Notes: generated by a model from the sequence alone, not told the origin. Positions 26,623-36,672 are shown, counted from the stretch's first letter. The stretch is 64,000 bases of DNA from Rhodohalobacter sp. SW132 (GCF_003390325.1 NZ_QUOK01000001.1:558001-622000), one strand, 5' to 3'. Numbers and translations: made by a program.

Positions 26623-28014
26623 TTAATATCCGGGGTTCTGATCCAGATTAGGGTTATTATCTACCTCGGATTGGGAGATAATAGACAATAACCTGTAATC
26701 AGTATAGGGCACAGTTGTCGCACCCGCCTGTTTTGGAATATCCATCCCTCGACGCTTCAGATCAAACCATCTGTGACCTTCGAAATGAAGCTCACGACGT
26801 CTTTCAACCATGATCTCTTCAATGATCTCATCCTTGTCCGCAGACACAAATGGCGAGAGTCCCCGTGCTGTCTGAAGCTCTTCAAGATTGGAAAGAGCAT
26901 CAGATAACTGATCGAGCTCGGCATGAGCTTCTGCCTTAATCAGATAGAGTTCGGGTAATCGGATAATCGGCACATTGTCATCAAACGGACCTGTAGAACA
27001 TGCCCATTTCAAGGTATAAGGAAACCCATCCGAATGAACCGCAAAAAGATTCAACCGATAGTCATCCTCGTCAAATGTTTCCATCAGGTTTTCAGATATA
27101 GTAATGTCGAACCAGTGTGTTGGGTTGGTCCACGGACAAAGCCCAACATTTGACCCAAGGCTCTCTTCAACAGGATCTATATTGAGTTCCCAAAGAGATT
27201 CCGGGTTTGGAACACTATTGAATGGATTTGATTCGAAATCGGATACATCATCAAGAAGCTGAATACTTGTATTGGCAAGTGCTTCGTCAGCATATTCAAT
27301 GGCTTCTTGCCAGTTTTCAAGGTAAAGGTGTACTCTTGCCATTAATGCATTTGCAGCAACATAATTGGCAAAATATACTCCCCGATCATCAGAGGATAGC
27401 AACTGAATTGCTTCATCAAGATCATCTACTACCTGCTGATATATAACGGTGTTACTTTCACGGCCTCTATAGTCAGCATCGTTCACATCACGAGTTGGTT
27501 CTGTGCGAAGAATGGCACTTTGCGTCCATCCATCAACTTCACGCCCAGGCTCATACCCGTACGTTCTTGCAAGGTCAAAGTAAGCAAGACCTCTTTGAAA
27601 CAGGGCTTCGCCACGTAATCGGTCGCGTGTTGACTGTGGCACGTTTTCAACTTCTGAAGAACCTGCAATAACATAATTGGCCTCATTTATGGTAAGATAT
27701 GCAGTGTTCCAAAAGGAGATGTGTGATCCCTGACTGTTCACTGCATAATTATCACCGCGACCGGATGTCGTCGGGTGCTGATCGGTATTATCTGCTAAAA
27801 TATCCGGGGTGAGAACAAGTTCTCTGCCATAACGGAATTCGCTTTGCAATCGGTTGTAAACTGAGGTTAGAATCGCCTCAATTCCCTGGATATTCTCCTG
27901 TGCCGTTACCGGATCCACATTGGTGGTTGGACTGGTATCCAATAAACCGTCACAGCTCATAAACAACACCACGCCGAACAAAGCGATAGTAATTTTACTT
28001 GCTAATTTATACAT
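26623..28014 (-). CDS. susD: RagB/SusD family nutrient-uptake outer-membrane lipoprotein
   Basis: A 463-residue substrate-capture lipoprotein lidding a SusC channel. The signal ends VVLFMSC (lipid Cys21). The SusD pattern follows: NIQGIEAILTSVYNRL, a TPR-like helical body with RLRGEALFQRGLAYFDLART, and the C-terminal RagB signature IIRLPELYLIKAEAHAEL followed by EIMVERRRELHFEGHRWFDL. It lies 42 bases downstream of susC. The peptide-hydrolase genes across the divergent gap suggest that the ligand is a peptide or acylated amino compound, not a glycan; this is inferred from context only. Confidence 0.94.
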   Translation of the reverse strand: MYKLASKITIALFGVVLFMSCDGLLDTSPTTNVDPVTAQENIQGIEAILTSVYNRLQSEFRYGRELVLTPDILADNTDQHPTTSGRGDNYAVNSQGSHISFWNTAYLTINEANYVIAGSSEVENVPQSTRDRLRGEALFQRGLAYFDLARTYGYEPGREVDGWTQSAILRTEPTRDVNDADYRGRESNTVIYQQVVDDLDEAIQLLSSDDRGVYFANYVAANALMARVHLYLENWQEAIEYADEALANTSIQLLDDVSDFESNPFNSVPNPESLWELNIDPVEESLGSNVGLCPWTNPTHWFDITISENLMETFDEDDYRLNLFAVHSDGFPYTLKWACSTGPFDDNVPIIRLPELYLIKAEAHAELDQLSDALSNLEELQTARGLSPFVSADKDEIIEEIMVERRRELHFEGHRWFDLKRRGMDIPKQAGATTVPYTDYRLLSIISQSEVDNNPNLDQNPGY

Positions 28015-28056
28015 AGTATTAAATTTAATTTTTTTAAAAATGATTTCTGAGATGGT

Positions 28057-31000
28057 TTAGAACCTGATTTCAGCCCCAAATTCTAATGAACGGGGTAATG
28101 GATATCGTGTCTGATTATGGGCGAATACCTCAGGATCGAGACCAGGGTAGTTTGTCCATGTAAGCAAGTTTTCCGCTCTCGCAAAAACTGAAAGTGAGCT
28201 CAGACTCATCCTTTGAACCAACCCTGCAGGTAAATTGTAGCTTACGTTAATGCTCTTCAACCTTATATATGAACCATCATACAGTCTTCTGTCAGAGAAC
28301 AAGTTATGCCCTGTTCCTCCCGGGAAAGAAGACAAAGTGTATGGCTTTGGAATATCTGTAATGTCACCAGGTTGTTGCCAACGCCTGAACATATCAGGTG
28401 AAAGGTTACGACCTCTATGGGGAGCGAGATGGAAGTTGGAGTACTGTTCATCCAGAATACGGCTTCCGAATTCATACTGGAAGAAAATATCCATAGATAC
28501 CGGGCCATAAGAAAACTGGTTACTCCAACCGCCATAATAGTCCGGTTCAATACTACCAGCGGTAAAGTAGTCACTGCCGCCAACTGAATAGGTTAGTTCC
28601 CCATCCGCGTCATAAAACAAAGCACGCCCATCTGCAGGGTTAACACCGGCATAATTACGTACCCACCACTGATGGCGCTGCTGGCCGACATAAATTCTGG
28701 AGGAGGTAATGTTCGGATCACTCATCCATTCCTGGTCTCCTTCAAGTGATAGAACTTCACTTCGGGGAAAAGTAATATTGAAATCGGATGACCATGAAAA
28801 TTGTCCGTAACTCAGAACTACAGCTCCAAGCTCGATTTCAAGACCTTCGTTTCTTACAGATCCTACGTTTTCAGTGATACTGCTGAAGCCACTATCATTA
28901 GGCAGATTTCTGTTTAATAACAGGTTTTCATTATCGGTTCTGTAAGCACCAAAACTACCGTAAACCCGATCTTCAAACAGAGCAAAATCAACTGCGATAT
29001 CGGTACTTCTTGCTTGCTCCCAGCCCAAATTGGCATTACCCAATTGAGAAGGTCTCAGGCCTGTACTGCCCATATATGTTCCGCCAGAACCAAAAAGCGC
29101 GAGGCTGGAAAAATCATCGATACCAGCATTTCCGGTAATTCCATAGCTGACACGAGGTTTCAATTGGTTAACCCAAGCGACATCCTGCAAAAAGCCTTCC
29201 CGTGCAGCATCCCACGCGAAAGCCATGGAGTAAAAGAGCCCCCACCGTGTATCAGAACCAAACCGGGAGTGTCCATCATACCTCAGATTAAAGCTGGCAA
29301 AATAGCGCTGGTCATAGTTGTACTGAAACCTTGAGAACGCTCCAGCTGTTTTATACTGTGTGGTACGTCCCGCAACAGCGGATGCAACACCAGCCAGATT
29401 TAATTGACCTAATAAAGGGTTTGGTATCATTTCACCTGTTGCTGAGTGAAACCGGTAATCGCGCACCCTGTACTCAGTGCCACCTACAACACTTATATTA
29501 TGTACAGCCTGAAAGCTGGTAATGTAATCAGCAACAATGTTACCGCTGAAATTCTCATTCTCAGTTGTGCGCTCAAAAACAGACCCGCCATAGTTATTGT
29601 ATCTTGGAATACTTGGATTATTATACCTGCGGTCCCGTGAGAGTCGAATATCGGTGTTAAATTGACCTCTGAAGGCGAGATTTTCATTAACATTGTATGT
29701 AGCAGCAAGGTTACCGATTAATTGGAATTCCCGGCCAATTCGTTCTTCTTCTCTAAGTACCTGCAGCATATTGTAGGTAATGGCAGGAATATCCTGATTA
29801 TAGGTCCCGTCTTCATTGAAGATTGGGGTTGTAGGCCGGGTAGTAACCGCACCATGAAACGGACTATTGATAAAATTACCGCCGGTTTCACTTTGTCCAG
29901 TCATTGTTGAACGGGATAGATTAACATTGGAAGTAAAAGATAATCTATCTGATGCGTCGTGATCGATATTGACACGAAGGGTAGTTCGCTCATATGATGA
30001 ACTTAAAATGGCTCCCTCTACATTATTATATCCACCGGAAACGAAAAAGCGAGTTGTTTCACTGCCACCTGCTGCAGAGAGATTATAGTTTGAATTTGTC
30101 CCGGTTCTCGTCATTGCATCAAACCAGTCGTAAGTACCCACTTCATCAGGATGTCCATATGTATTAATGGCACTTTGGCGTGCTGCTTCCGGATCATTTC
30201 CAAGATCTAAAGCCCGGTTTACAGCTGCTTCCTGCATAAATTCAACAAATTGAGGACCGGTCATGAGATCATATGTACTATTTAACTCTTGGGTGCCAAA
30301 TCTTACATTTGCCGTGAACTGAGTAGCCCCCTGCTGTCCTCTTCTTGTGGTAATAAGAACTACACCATTGGCACCCTGAGCACCATATATAGCAGTTGCT
30401 TCAGCATCACGAAGAACATCGATAGATTCTATATCAGAGGGATTTAATCCTGACAATAATGCTGTATTGGTAGTGGCAATGTTAGAGCGAAAATAATCTT
30501 CGAGCGGAACGCCATCTACTATATAAAGAGGTGTATTACTGGAGTTGATCGAACCTGTACCGCGGATCAAAATTTCTGCCTGAGATCCGGGAGCACCACT
30601 CGAACCAACAAATTGCAACCCCGCTGAGCGTCCCTGAAGGGCTTGATCAGGTGTTTGAATAGCACGAGAAGTAATTTGATCAGCCCTGACCGAACTTATT
30701 GCACCGGTAACTTCGCGTCTTTGACGAATTCCATACCCGGTTACAACGAGTTCATCAAGCCCAATCTCTTCGGGTGATAGCTGGAGATCCAGCTGCAGCA
30801 TTTCTCCGGAAGATACTGAAATTGACTGCTGGAGTTGATTATACCCGATAAAAGAAACTTGTATCGTGTAATCTCCGGGGTCTATTCCGGTAAGTTCGAA
30901 TTCTCCATCGACATTTGTATTCGTACCCTGTTCGGTTTCCAGGATAAAAATTGTCGCTCCCACAAGGGATTCATTTGTGATTTCGTCCGATACCGTTCCC

Positions 31001-31113
31001 TGCAACCCGGTTTGTGCAGAAACTGCCAATGGGATTGACATGCAGAGTGCAATAAAAAGTGAGCAGAACCATCCTACTCTCGGTTTTTTAAATGTTGTAT
31101 CTCTATTTATCAT
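28057..31113 (-). CDS. susC: SusC/RagA family TonB-linked outer-membrane transporter
   Basis: A 1018-residue TonB-dependent channel. After the signal (ends AVSAQ) come a carboxypeptidase-D regulatory-like domain (about 37-120, GTVSDEITNESLVGATIFIL), a TonB-box-like stretch DELVVTGYG, the plug with the SusC signature LQGRSAGLQF and SIDVLRDAEATAIYGAQGAN, and a barrel ending LPRSLEFGAEIRF. It is the first gene of a three-gene operon with susD and a Calx-beta-like lipoprotein. There is no sigma/anti-sigma pair next to it and no extended N-terminal signalling domain. Its operon points away from five exported peptidase and amidase genes. Confidence 0.96.
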   Translation of the reverse strand: MINRDTTFKKPRVGWFCSLFIALCMSIPLAVSAQTGLQGTVSDEITNESLVGATIFILETEQGTNTNVDGEFELTGIDPGDYTIQVSFIGYNQLQQSISVSSGEMLQLDLQLSPEEIGLDELVVTGYGIRQRREVTGAISSVRADQITSRAIQTPDQALQGRSAGLQFVGSSGAPGSQAEILIRGTGSINSSNTPLYIVDGVPLEDYFRSNIATTNTALLSGLNPSDIESIDVLRDAEATAIYGAQGANGVVLITTRRGQQGATQFTANVRFGTQELNSTYDLMTGPQFVEFMQEAAVNRALDLGNDPEAARQSAINTYGHPDEVGTYDWFDAMTRTGTNSNYNLSAAGGSETTRFFVSGGYNNVEGAILSSSYERTTLRVNIDHDASDRLSFTSNVNLSRSTMTGQSETGGNFINSPFHGAVTTRPTTPIFNEDGTYNQDIPAITYNMLQVLREEERIGREFQLIGNLAATYNVNENLAFRGQFNTDIRLSRDRRYNNPSIPRYNNYGGSVFERTTENENFSGNIVADYITSFQAVHNISVVGGTEYRVRDYRFHSATGEMIPNPLLGQLNLAGVASAVAGRTTQYKTAGAFSRFQYNYDQRYFASFNLRYDGHSRFGSDTRWGLFYSMAFAWDAAREGFLQDVAWVNQLKPRVSYGITGNAGIDDFSSLALFGSGGTYMGSTGLRPSQLGNANLGWEQARSTDIAVDFALFEDRVYGSFGAYRTDNENLLLNRNLPNDSGFSSITENVGSVRNEGLEIELGAVVLSYGQFSWSSDFNITFPRSEVLSLEGDQEWMSDPNITSSRIYVGQQRHQWWVRNYAGVNPADGRALFYDADGELTYSVGGSDYFTAGSIEPDYYGGWSNQFSYGPVSMDIFFQYEFGSRILDEQYSNFHLAPHRGRNLSPDMFRRWQQPGDITDIPKPYTLSSFPGGTGHNLFSDRRLYDGSYIRLKSINVSYNLPAGLVQRMSLSSLSVFARAENLLTWTNYPGLDPEVFAHNQTRYPLPRSLEFGAEIRF

Positions 31114-31814
31114 AGTTATCTACATTTAGTTGATTAGGTGAGGTTTTAATTCTGATTGAGCAATTGTGATTGTATTTATGAAAAGCGATAGCTTTACCAC
31201 TTCGGTCAATGTAAGACAATTAAACTATTTGATCCAAGCTTAATTATTTGATTATTTTTGTAGGAGTAATGTCATATTAATTTCAAAAAATAAAGCTATT
31301 ATTACGCTGATAGTTAAATTTTTAACAAATGAAAAGCTATGTATTCATTAAATTTTATTTGAGTTTGAACAACACGTATCGCCCCCTTTACCGTATAAAA
31401 GATCAACCATTAATTGGAAAATTAACTTCCAGAATACTTGTACGACTATATAGTTTAGAAGCTCAAAAATACGCCTCAACTAATTTAAACGAGCCTCGTG
31501 AAAACTATTAGAATAAAGTTATTCCAAAAGAACCTGGCATTTAGCTCACTTTCCAAATCAGGTTGGGTATCTTCTACAAGTCACATAATTACGCCTACAT
31601 GTTTAAACTGGAAAAATCTGAATTTCAAATAATGGTTATGCTTGTAAGTGAAAGAAAAAGTGACCCAGATCGAATAGAGATTTCAAACCCTTTAATTAAC
31701 GCAGAAATATGGATGAAATAGTTATATATAACTGATGAATTCTCAGGTAAAACATCAGTCATGCCTGATGGATATCTGGCTCAAAAAAATATTCTTAAAC
31801 TAAAAATACCATTT
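31114..31814. other. Divergent AT-rich control region between susC and the hydrolase cluster
   Basis: About 700 bases, much more AT-rich than the flanking genes, between two divergent transcription units. It must contain the promoters for both. A possible FCB-type promoter is seen on the plus strand near 31232-31260 (TTG, then TATTTTTG after about 21 bases). A 60-codon frame at 31329 has no coding look and was not called. No operator palindrome was clear. Confidence 0.5.
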
Positions 31815-33377
31815 ATGAAAAAGTTGATACTGTTCGCAGTACTTTTTGCCATTCCATTTACTGCTTTATCTTTGCAAATGGAAACAAAAACGGATGACTA
31901 TCGGGTAGCGGTTGTCCGCTTTTCTCATGAAACCTGCACCTTCTGTCCCGGGGGAGATCCGGGCATTGAAGACTGGACCCATCGCGGAGAGCCGGCCGTT
32001 GGGGAAGAGGTATTCGGTATGAGTGGATATATGCGCGGATTTGTTTCCCAGTCTGAAGAATTTGGGGATATCAACCTGATTGGCCTTTCAACCCCAAGAG
32101 GTGTTTTTGGCGGAACGTCCAGAAGCTGGAACCAGGAAGAGGCGTTCGACCACTTTGTAAATCTCATGCTGGAAGACCTGAAAGAAGCGATGCCGGTGGA
32201 TGGGGTTTACCTGTCACTTCACGGAGCCATGGCTGTAAGAAATATCGAACGTCCCGAGGCAGAAATTGCGAAACGGTTTCGAGAGGTAGTTGGCCCCGAT
32301 GTACCGATTGTAGGAACATTTGATCTGCACGGAAATGAAGATGAAGAATTCCTTAAGTGGGCAGACGGTGCTTTTGTGACCAAGCGCTTTCCGCACTATG
32401 ATGCCTTTCGCCAGGGCCAAAGAGCTTCCCGCTATCTTCGAAGTGTAATGAGAGGCACCTATGAGCCAACAACAGCATCACGCCGCCCGCCAATTCTGAC
32501 AGCAACCGTACTGCAATGGACGGGTCAGTCGCCGATTATGGATGTAATGGAACGTGCCCGCCGCTGGGAAGATCGCGAGCCGGGTGCATATGTAAATGTA
32601 TTTTTAGGGTTCCCATGGTCGGATGCACCAACAGTTGGGACCAGTATCCATGTGATGACTAACAACGACCAGGAACTGGCCGATGAGATCGCCACCGATA
32701 TGGCAGAGTTTATCTGGCGGGTTCGCAGCGACTGGGCTCATGGAGAATATCCCATGCCTGAAGAAGCTGTTCGGCTAACCCGTCAAGCCATTGCTGCAGG
32801 AGAAACACCTGTAGTATTGGCCGACTATTGGGATCGGCCCGGGGATGCTACCTGGACTCTTCAGGAATTGATTAACCAGAGCGTGAGTAATGTTCTTATA
32901 TCTGCCCTGACAGATCAGCCCGCACTCGATTATATCTGGGAAGAAGACCTTCAGCCGGGCGATGCGTTCGACCGTGAAGTTGGGGGGTACACCGGGGAGC
33001 AGGCAGGCTCACCCGTTCGCATTCAGGGTGAACTTGTCTGGAGGGGTTCCCGGTGGGGATATGACCGGACAGCTGCCATTTCATTCGGTGATGGAAATAT
33101 GCTTCTTCTTGCCCCAGGTTATCAGCAAAACAGCACACTCGCCAGTTCAAGGGTGGGCCCTGTTGATCCGTACGATTACGATGTGTATGTACTCAAAACG
33201 AGGGTGCATTTCCGCAGAGGGTATGATGAAACCGGGTATGCAAAAACCATCCACATCGTGGATGCACCGGGCGATTGGTTCGGAACCATCCGGCTGGAGG
33301 CTCTCGACTATCAAAATGTAAATATCGAGGAATTTTATCCCTTTGGAAATCCTGAATACGATCCTGCTGAAAAGTAA
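31815..33377 (+). CDS. Exported M81 family metallopeptidase (microcystinase MlrC-like)
   Basis: A 520-residue protein with a Sec signal (MKKLILFAVLFAIPFTALSL) followed by the M81 domain. Family motifs: VRFSHETCTF (His38-Glu39), LSLHGAM (His136), GTFDLHGNEDEE (Asp170, His172) and RFPHYDA (His194). The spacing of His136, Asp170, His172 and His194 equals, as I recall it, that of the zinc site of MlrC, the enzyme that cleaves linear microcystin products. The M81 C-terminal domain occupies the last 200 residues. The start at 31815 was chosen over 31761 because it places the signal peptide at the N-terminus. Most family members lack an export signal. Confidence 0.9.
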   Translation: MKKLILFAVLFAIPFTALSLQMETKTDDYRVAVVRFSHETCTFCPGGDPGIEDWTHRGEPAVGEEVFGMSGYMRGFVSQSEEFGDINLIGLSTPRGVFGGTSRSWNQEEAFDHFVNLMLEDLKEAMPVDGVYLSLHGAMAVRNIERPEAEIAKRFREVVGPDVPIVGTFDLHGNEDEEFLKWADGAFVTKRFPHYDAFRQGQRASRYLRSVMRGTYEPTTASRRPPILTATVLQWTGQSPIMDVMERARRWEDREPGAYVNVFLGFPWSDAPTVGTSIHVMTNNDQELADEIATDMAEFIWRVRSDWAHGEYPMPEEAVRLTRQAIAAGETPVVLADYWDRPGDATWTLQELINQSVSNVLISALTDQPALDYIWEEDLQPGDAFDREVGGYTGEQAGSPVRIQGELVWRGSRWGYDRTAAISFGDGNMLLLAPGYQQNSTLASSRVGPVDPYDYDVYVLKTRVHFRRGYDETGYAKTIHIVDAPGDWFGTIRLEALDYQNVNIEEFYPFGNPEYDPAEK

Positions 33378-33384
33378 AATTTAA

Positions 33385-33525
33385 AGTCCCCCTTTGAAGG
33401 GGGAGAGTGAACGAAGTGAGCAGGGGGATGACGGTGATGAGTGTTGTTTTGATTCAAATAAATTATTTAAGCATGAAATACACTTCTTTTCATCCCCCAT
33501 TGCCCCCTTCGAAGGGGGACACTCC
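33385..33525. repeat. C/G-rich inverted-repeat element between M81 and S12 genes
   Basis: The left part reads AGTCCCCCTTTGAAGGGGG and then GAGTGAACGAAGTGAGCAGG with GGGGATGA; the right part is its approximate inverse, TCATCCCCCATTGCCCCC then TTCGAAGGGGGACACT. Each end is itself a small hairpin. About 60 bp of AT-rich filler lies between. It resembles the elements at 7451-7620 and 48712-48911. Confidence 0.75.
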
Positions 33526-33580
33526 TTAAATCAGCTCTTAACTCGAACTCACGTTATTTAACCATTACACTCAAACTCTT

Positions 33581-34660
33581 ATGAAAACCCAAACATCTCT
33601 TTTAAGTAGTGCCATTTTTGCTGCCATTTTATTCGTCTCATGCACATCAACAGAAACATCAGAAATGGCTTTCCCGGGGTCAGAATGGGAATGGATGTCT
33701 GATGTAACAGAATATGGCTGGTCGGAAGAAGGTTTACAGGCCGCCCGCGATTTGACCGACGAGCTTCATACATCGGCCGTAATGATAGTCCACAAAGGCA
33801 AAGTTGTGGATGCCTGGGGTGATCTTGACTACAAACATCGATGCCATTCCATCCGTAAAAGTTTCCTGAGTGCTCTCTATGGTATACATATTGAAAACGG
33901 AACTATAAGCAGGGATGCGACTATTGAAGATCTGGGTATTGATGACAATGAAGGCTTGTCCGATCTTGAAAAGCAGGCAACTGTTCAGATGATACTGCAG
34001 GCCCGTTCAGGAGTCTACCATCCTGCACTTTTTGAAACGGCAGCAATGACTGCGGCCAAACCAGATCGCCATTCTGCTGCGCCTGGTGAGCAGTATCACT
34101 ACAACAACTGGGATTTTAATGTCGCGGGGACTATTTATGAGCAGGAAACAGGTGAAGCAATTCACCAGTCATTTATGGATCGTATAGCAATGCCAATTGG
34201 AATGCAGGACTATGCCCCTGAAGATGGGCGCTATGTAACTGGTGAGGAATCTCGGCATGCAGCCTATCCGTTTGTGATGAGCACACGAGATATGGCACGT
34301 TTTGGCCACCTTTTTTTAAATTATGGTTTATGGGATGGAGAATATGTTTTACCGGAGGGCTGGGTTGAAGAAAGCACTGCTGTGCACTCTGCCCTGGAAG
34401 AAGAACGGACCGATCGAGGAGGCTACGGCTACATGTGGTGGGTTGAAGTAGATGGCCGGCATTTTGGCAGTGTGGATCGGGTACCGGAAGGAACCTACAC
34501 CGGGCGAGGTGCCAGAGGGCATGTACTTGCAGTAGTACCAAAACTTGACCTTGTTTTCGTTCACAGAACCAATACGGCAGTTTCAGGTCAGCGAACTACC
34601 TATGATGACATCGGCAGGGTTTTTGAACTTGTTGTTGATGCCCTCGAAACATCCAATTAA
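33581..34660 (+). CDS. Serine hydrolase lipoprotein, beta-lactamase fold (S12)
   Basis: A 359-residue protein with a lipoprotein signal (lipid Cys21 in AAILFVSCTST). The S12 catalytic residues are visible: Ser90-x-x-Lys93 in CHSIRKSFLSALYG, Tyr174 in YHYNNWDFN, and a C-terminal GARGH element in place of the KTG box. Relatives include esterases, D-aminopeptidases, 6-aminohexanoate-dimer hydrolase (with a similar YxNW segment) and MlrB, which opens linear microcystin. It sits between the M81 enzyme and the cyanophycinase fusion, all on the same strand. Substrate choice cannot be told from sequence, but an amide or ester in an unusual peptide is plausible. Confidence 0.88.
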   Translation: MKTQTSLLSSAIFAAILFVSCTSTETSEMAFPGSEWEWMSDVTEYGWSEEGLQAARDLTDELHTSAVMIVHKGKVVDAWGDLDYKHRCHSIRKSFLSALYGIHIENGTISRDATIEDLGIDDNEGLSDLEKQATVQMILQARSGVYHPALFETAAMTAAKPDRHSAAPGEQYHYNNWDFNVAGTIYEQETGEAIHQSFMDRIAMPIGMQDYAPEDGRYVTGEESRHAAYPFVMSTRDMARFGHLFLNYGLWDGEYVLPEGWVEESTAVHSALEEERTDRGGYGYMWWVEVDGRHFGSVDRVPEGTYTGRGARGHVLAVVPKLDLVFVHRTNTAVSGQRTTYDDIGRVFELVVDALETSN

Positions 34661-34677
34661 ACCGAATTACTAAATAT

Positions 34678-36672
34678 ATGTATAAGCTTTCAACAATCAC
34701 TTCCTTCCTGATTTTCCTCTTTATATCAATGAGTGTACATCAGAGCTTTTCCCAGAACCTGGTGATTGCAGGAGGAGGAGGCCTTTCTGATGAAATTCGT
34801 CTCCATCTCCTGTCCCTTAGTGAAAAGGAACAGCCAAATGTACTGATTATTCCACATGCCACTGCTGAGGACAACTGGACTGCCCGCGGTGAACAGCAAA
34901 CGGAAGTGTTCAACACATTAGGAGCTGAACATGTTTCGGTTTTGGAGCTGGATAACCGGGAAGAAGCGATAAGGCTGATTGAAAGGAGTGACGTGATCTG
35001 GATGCCGGGCGGAAGCCAGCAGCGGCTGATGAACGCATTGGTTGAAGCCGGTGTGGCCGATGCCGTGAGGCAGCATGTGGCATCGGGGATCCCAACGGGA
35101 GGAACCAGTGCCGGTGCGGCAATAATGAGTAAAACGATGATCGCCAACAGCGAGCGTGATGAGGAGACAGGGGCTCTCTTGCCAGTGATGTCGGAAGGGC
35201 TGGGATTTTGGGAAGAGGTGATCATCGATCAGCACTTTTCAGAACGAAACCGTCTCGAACGCCTGGAGTATGCTGTTGAAAACCATCCCGGGTATGTTGG
35301 GATCGGTATTGATGAAGGCACTGCTGTTGTGTTTGATGGAAGCCAATTTAAGGTGATTGGAGAAGGCACGGTTACGGTGGTTTCCAATACAGGCAGCAGT
35401 GTTGATGTCAGGGTTTTAGATAGCGGAGTAACGGTCAATACGGAAGGTTTTTCAGGGCTTCAAAAACCATTCAAAGATGAAGTTTTTGCTTTGGCCGACA
35501 AAGAGATAGTTCAGCAGGCATTCCGTTTTATAAAAGAGTATGACGATCAAACTGTGGCCAACCAGATTCACATCACGGAAATACCTGCACCCCCTTTTTC
35601 GGAAGAACGTCGTGCGGCAAGGTATGCGGAAATGATGCGTGAATTTGGCCTTACTGATGTAACCATTGATGAAGAGGGTAACGCCCTTGGCAGGCGCCCG
35701 GGCCGATCGGGTGACCGAACCATCGTCTTTTCTGCCCATCTCGATACTGTTTTCCCTGAGGAGACCGATGTGACCGTAACCGTTCGCAACGATACACTTT
35801 TTGCGCCTGGAATTTCCGACGATGGAAGGGGGCTTACTACGCTGCTCACTGTGCTAAAAACCATGGAAGAACTGGGTATCGAAACCGAAGATGATATCCT
35901 CTTTGTCGGTACAGTGGGCGAAGAGGGTCTCGGTGATCTGAGAGGTGTGAAATACCTGTTCAGGGAAGACGGCCCTCAAATTGATGCGTTTATTTCTGTG
36001 GATGGAAGCCACGGCACGCGAATTGTTAACCAGGCCCTCGGGTCGTACCGGTATCGGGTTACCTTTAATGGCACCGGCGGACACTCCTGGGGTGCTTTTG
36101 GCACTGCAAATCCGGCGCATGCCCTCGGTCGTGCCATACATCATTTTGATGAAATGGCATCCGAATATGTAGCTGAGGGTCCGCGCACAAGCTATAATGT
36201 GGGCCGGATCGGGGGAGGGACTTCCGTCAACTCCGTACCGTTTTCAAACTGGATGGAGGTGGATATGCGCTCGGTTGATCAGGCCCGGCTGTATGATATG
36301 GATGAAATTCTTAAAACAGCGGTTCAGCGTGGAGTTGATGAAGCCAATGAAGTTCGTACCCGGGGTGGTGAGTTGTCTGCTGATCTGGATATGATCGGAA
36401 AGAGGCCTTCGGGAGATATTGCCCCGTCTGTTCCATTTATCCAGAGAGCCAAAGCAGCAACCGTCTATTTTGGTGATGACTATGTATTACGCCGCTCTTC
36501 AACCGATTCGAATGTATCGATTTCTTTGGGAATCCCATCCATGACACTTGGCGGAGGTGGCAGCAGCGGTGGCGCTCACTCCCTTGATGAATGGTGGTAC
36601 AATAATGAAGGACACAAAGGTATTCAAAGAGCCTTTTTGATTCTACTATCTGAAGTGAAATTGGCTGAATAA
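34678..36672 (+). CDS. Cyanophycinase-like S51 domain fused to an M20 metallopeptidase, exported
   Basis: A 664-residue two-domain enzyme. The signal (ends HQSFSQ) is followed by a cyanophycinase-like domain (about 28-265) with nucleophile Ser144 in GGTSAGAAIM and the family segment IIDQHFSERNRLERL (His186). The second domain (about 275-664) is an M20 peptidase with ligands His354 and Asp356 (AHLDTVF), Asp381/382 (GISDDGRG), Glu415/416 (TVGEEGLGD), Asp442 and His634 (GAHSLDEWW), plus a dimerisation insert. Cyanophycinase releases beta-Asp-Arg dipeptides from cyanophycin; an attached M20 unit could cleave the product. Both active sites look intact. It begins 18 bases after the S12 gene. Confidence 0.92.
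   Translation: MYKLSTITSFLIFLFISMSVHQSFSQNLVIAGGGGLSDEIRLHLLSLSEKEQPNVLIIPHATAEDNWTARGEQQTEVFNTLGAEHVSVLELDNREEAIRLIERSDVIWMPGGSQQRLMNALVEAGVADAVRQHVASGIPTGGTSAGAAIMSKTMIANSERDEETGALLPVMSEGLGFWEEVIIDQHFSERNRLERLEYAVENHPGYVGIGIDEGTAVVFDGSQFKVIGEGTVTVVSNTGSSVDVRVLDSGVTVNTEGFSGLQKPFKDEVFALADKEIVQQAFRFIKEYDDQTVANQIHITEIPAPPFSEERRAARYAEMMREFGLTDVTIDEEGNALGRRPGRSGDRTIVFSAHLDTVFPEETDVTVTVRNDTLFAPGISDDGRGLTTLLTVLKTMEELGIETEDDILFVGTVGEEGLGDLRGVKYLFREDGPQIDAFISVDGSHGTRIVNQALGSYRYRVTFNGTGGHSWGAFGTANPAHALGRAIHHFDEMASEYVAEGPRTSYNVGRIGGGTSVNSVPFSNWMEVDMRSVDQARLYDMDEILKTAVQRGVDEANEVRTRGGELSADLDMIGKRPSGDIAPSVPFIQRAKAATVYFGDDYVLRRSSTDSNVSISLGIPSMTLGGGGSSGGAHSLDEWWYNNEGHKGIQRAFLILLSEVKLAE

Noticed and set aside
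31329-31511. A 60-codon frame in the susC-M81 gap
   Set aside because: AT-rich control region, no homology or start context, and no neighbour in operon distance.
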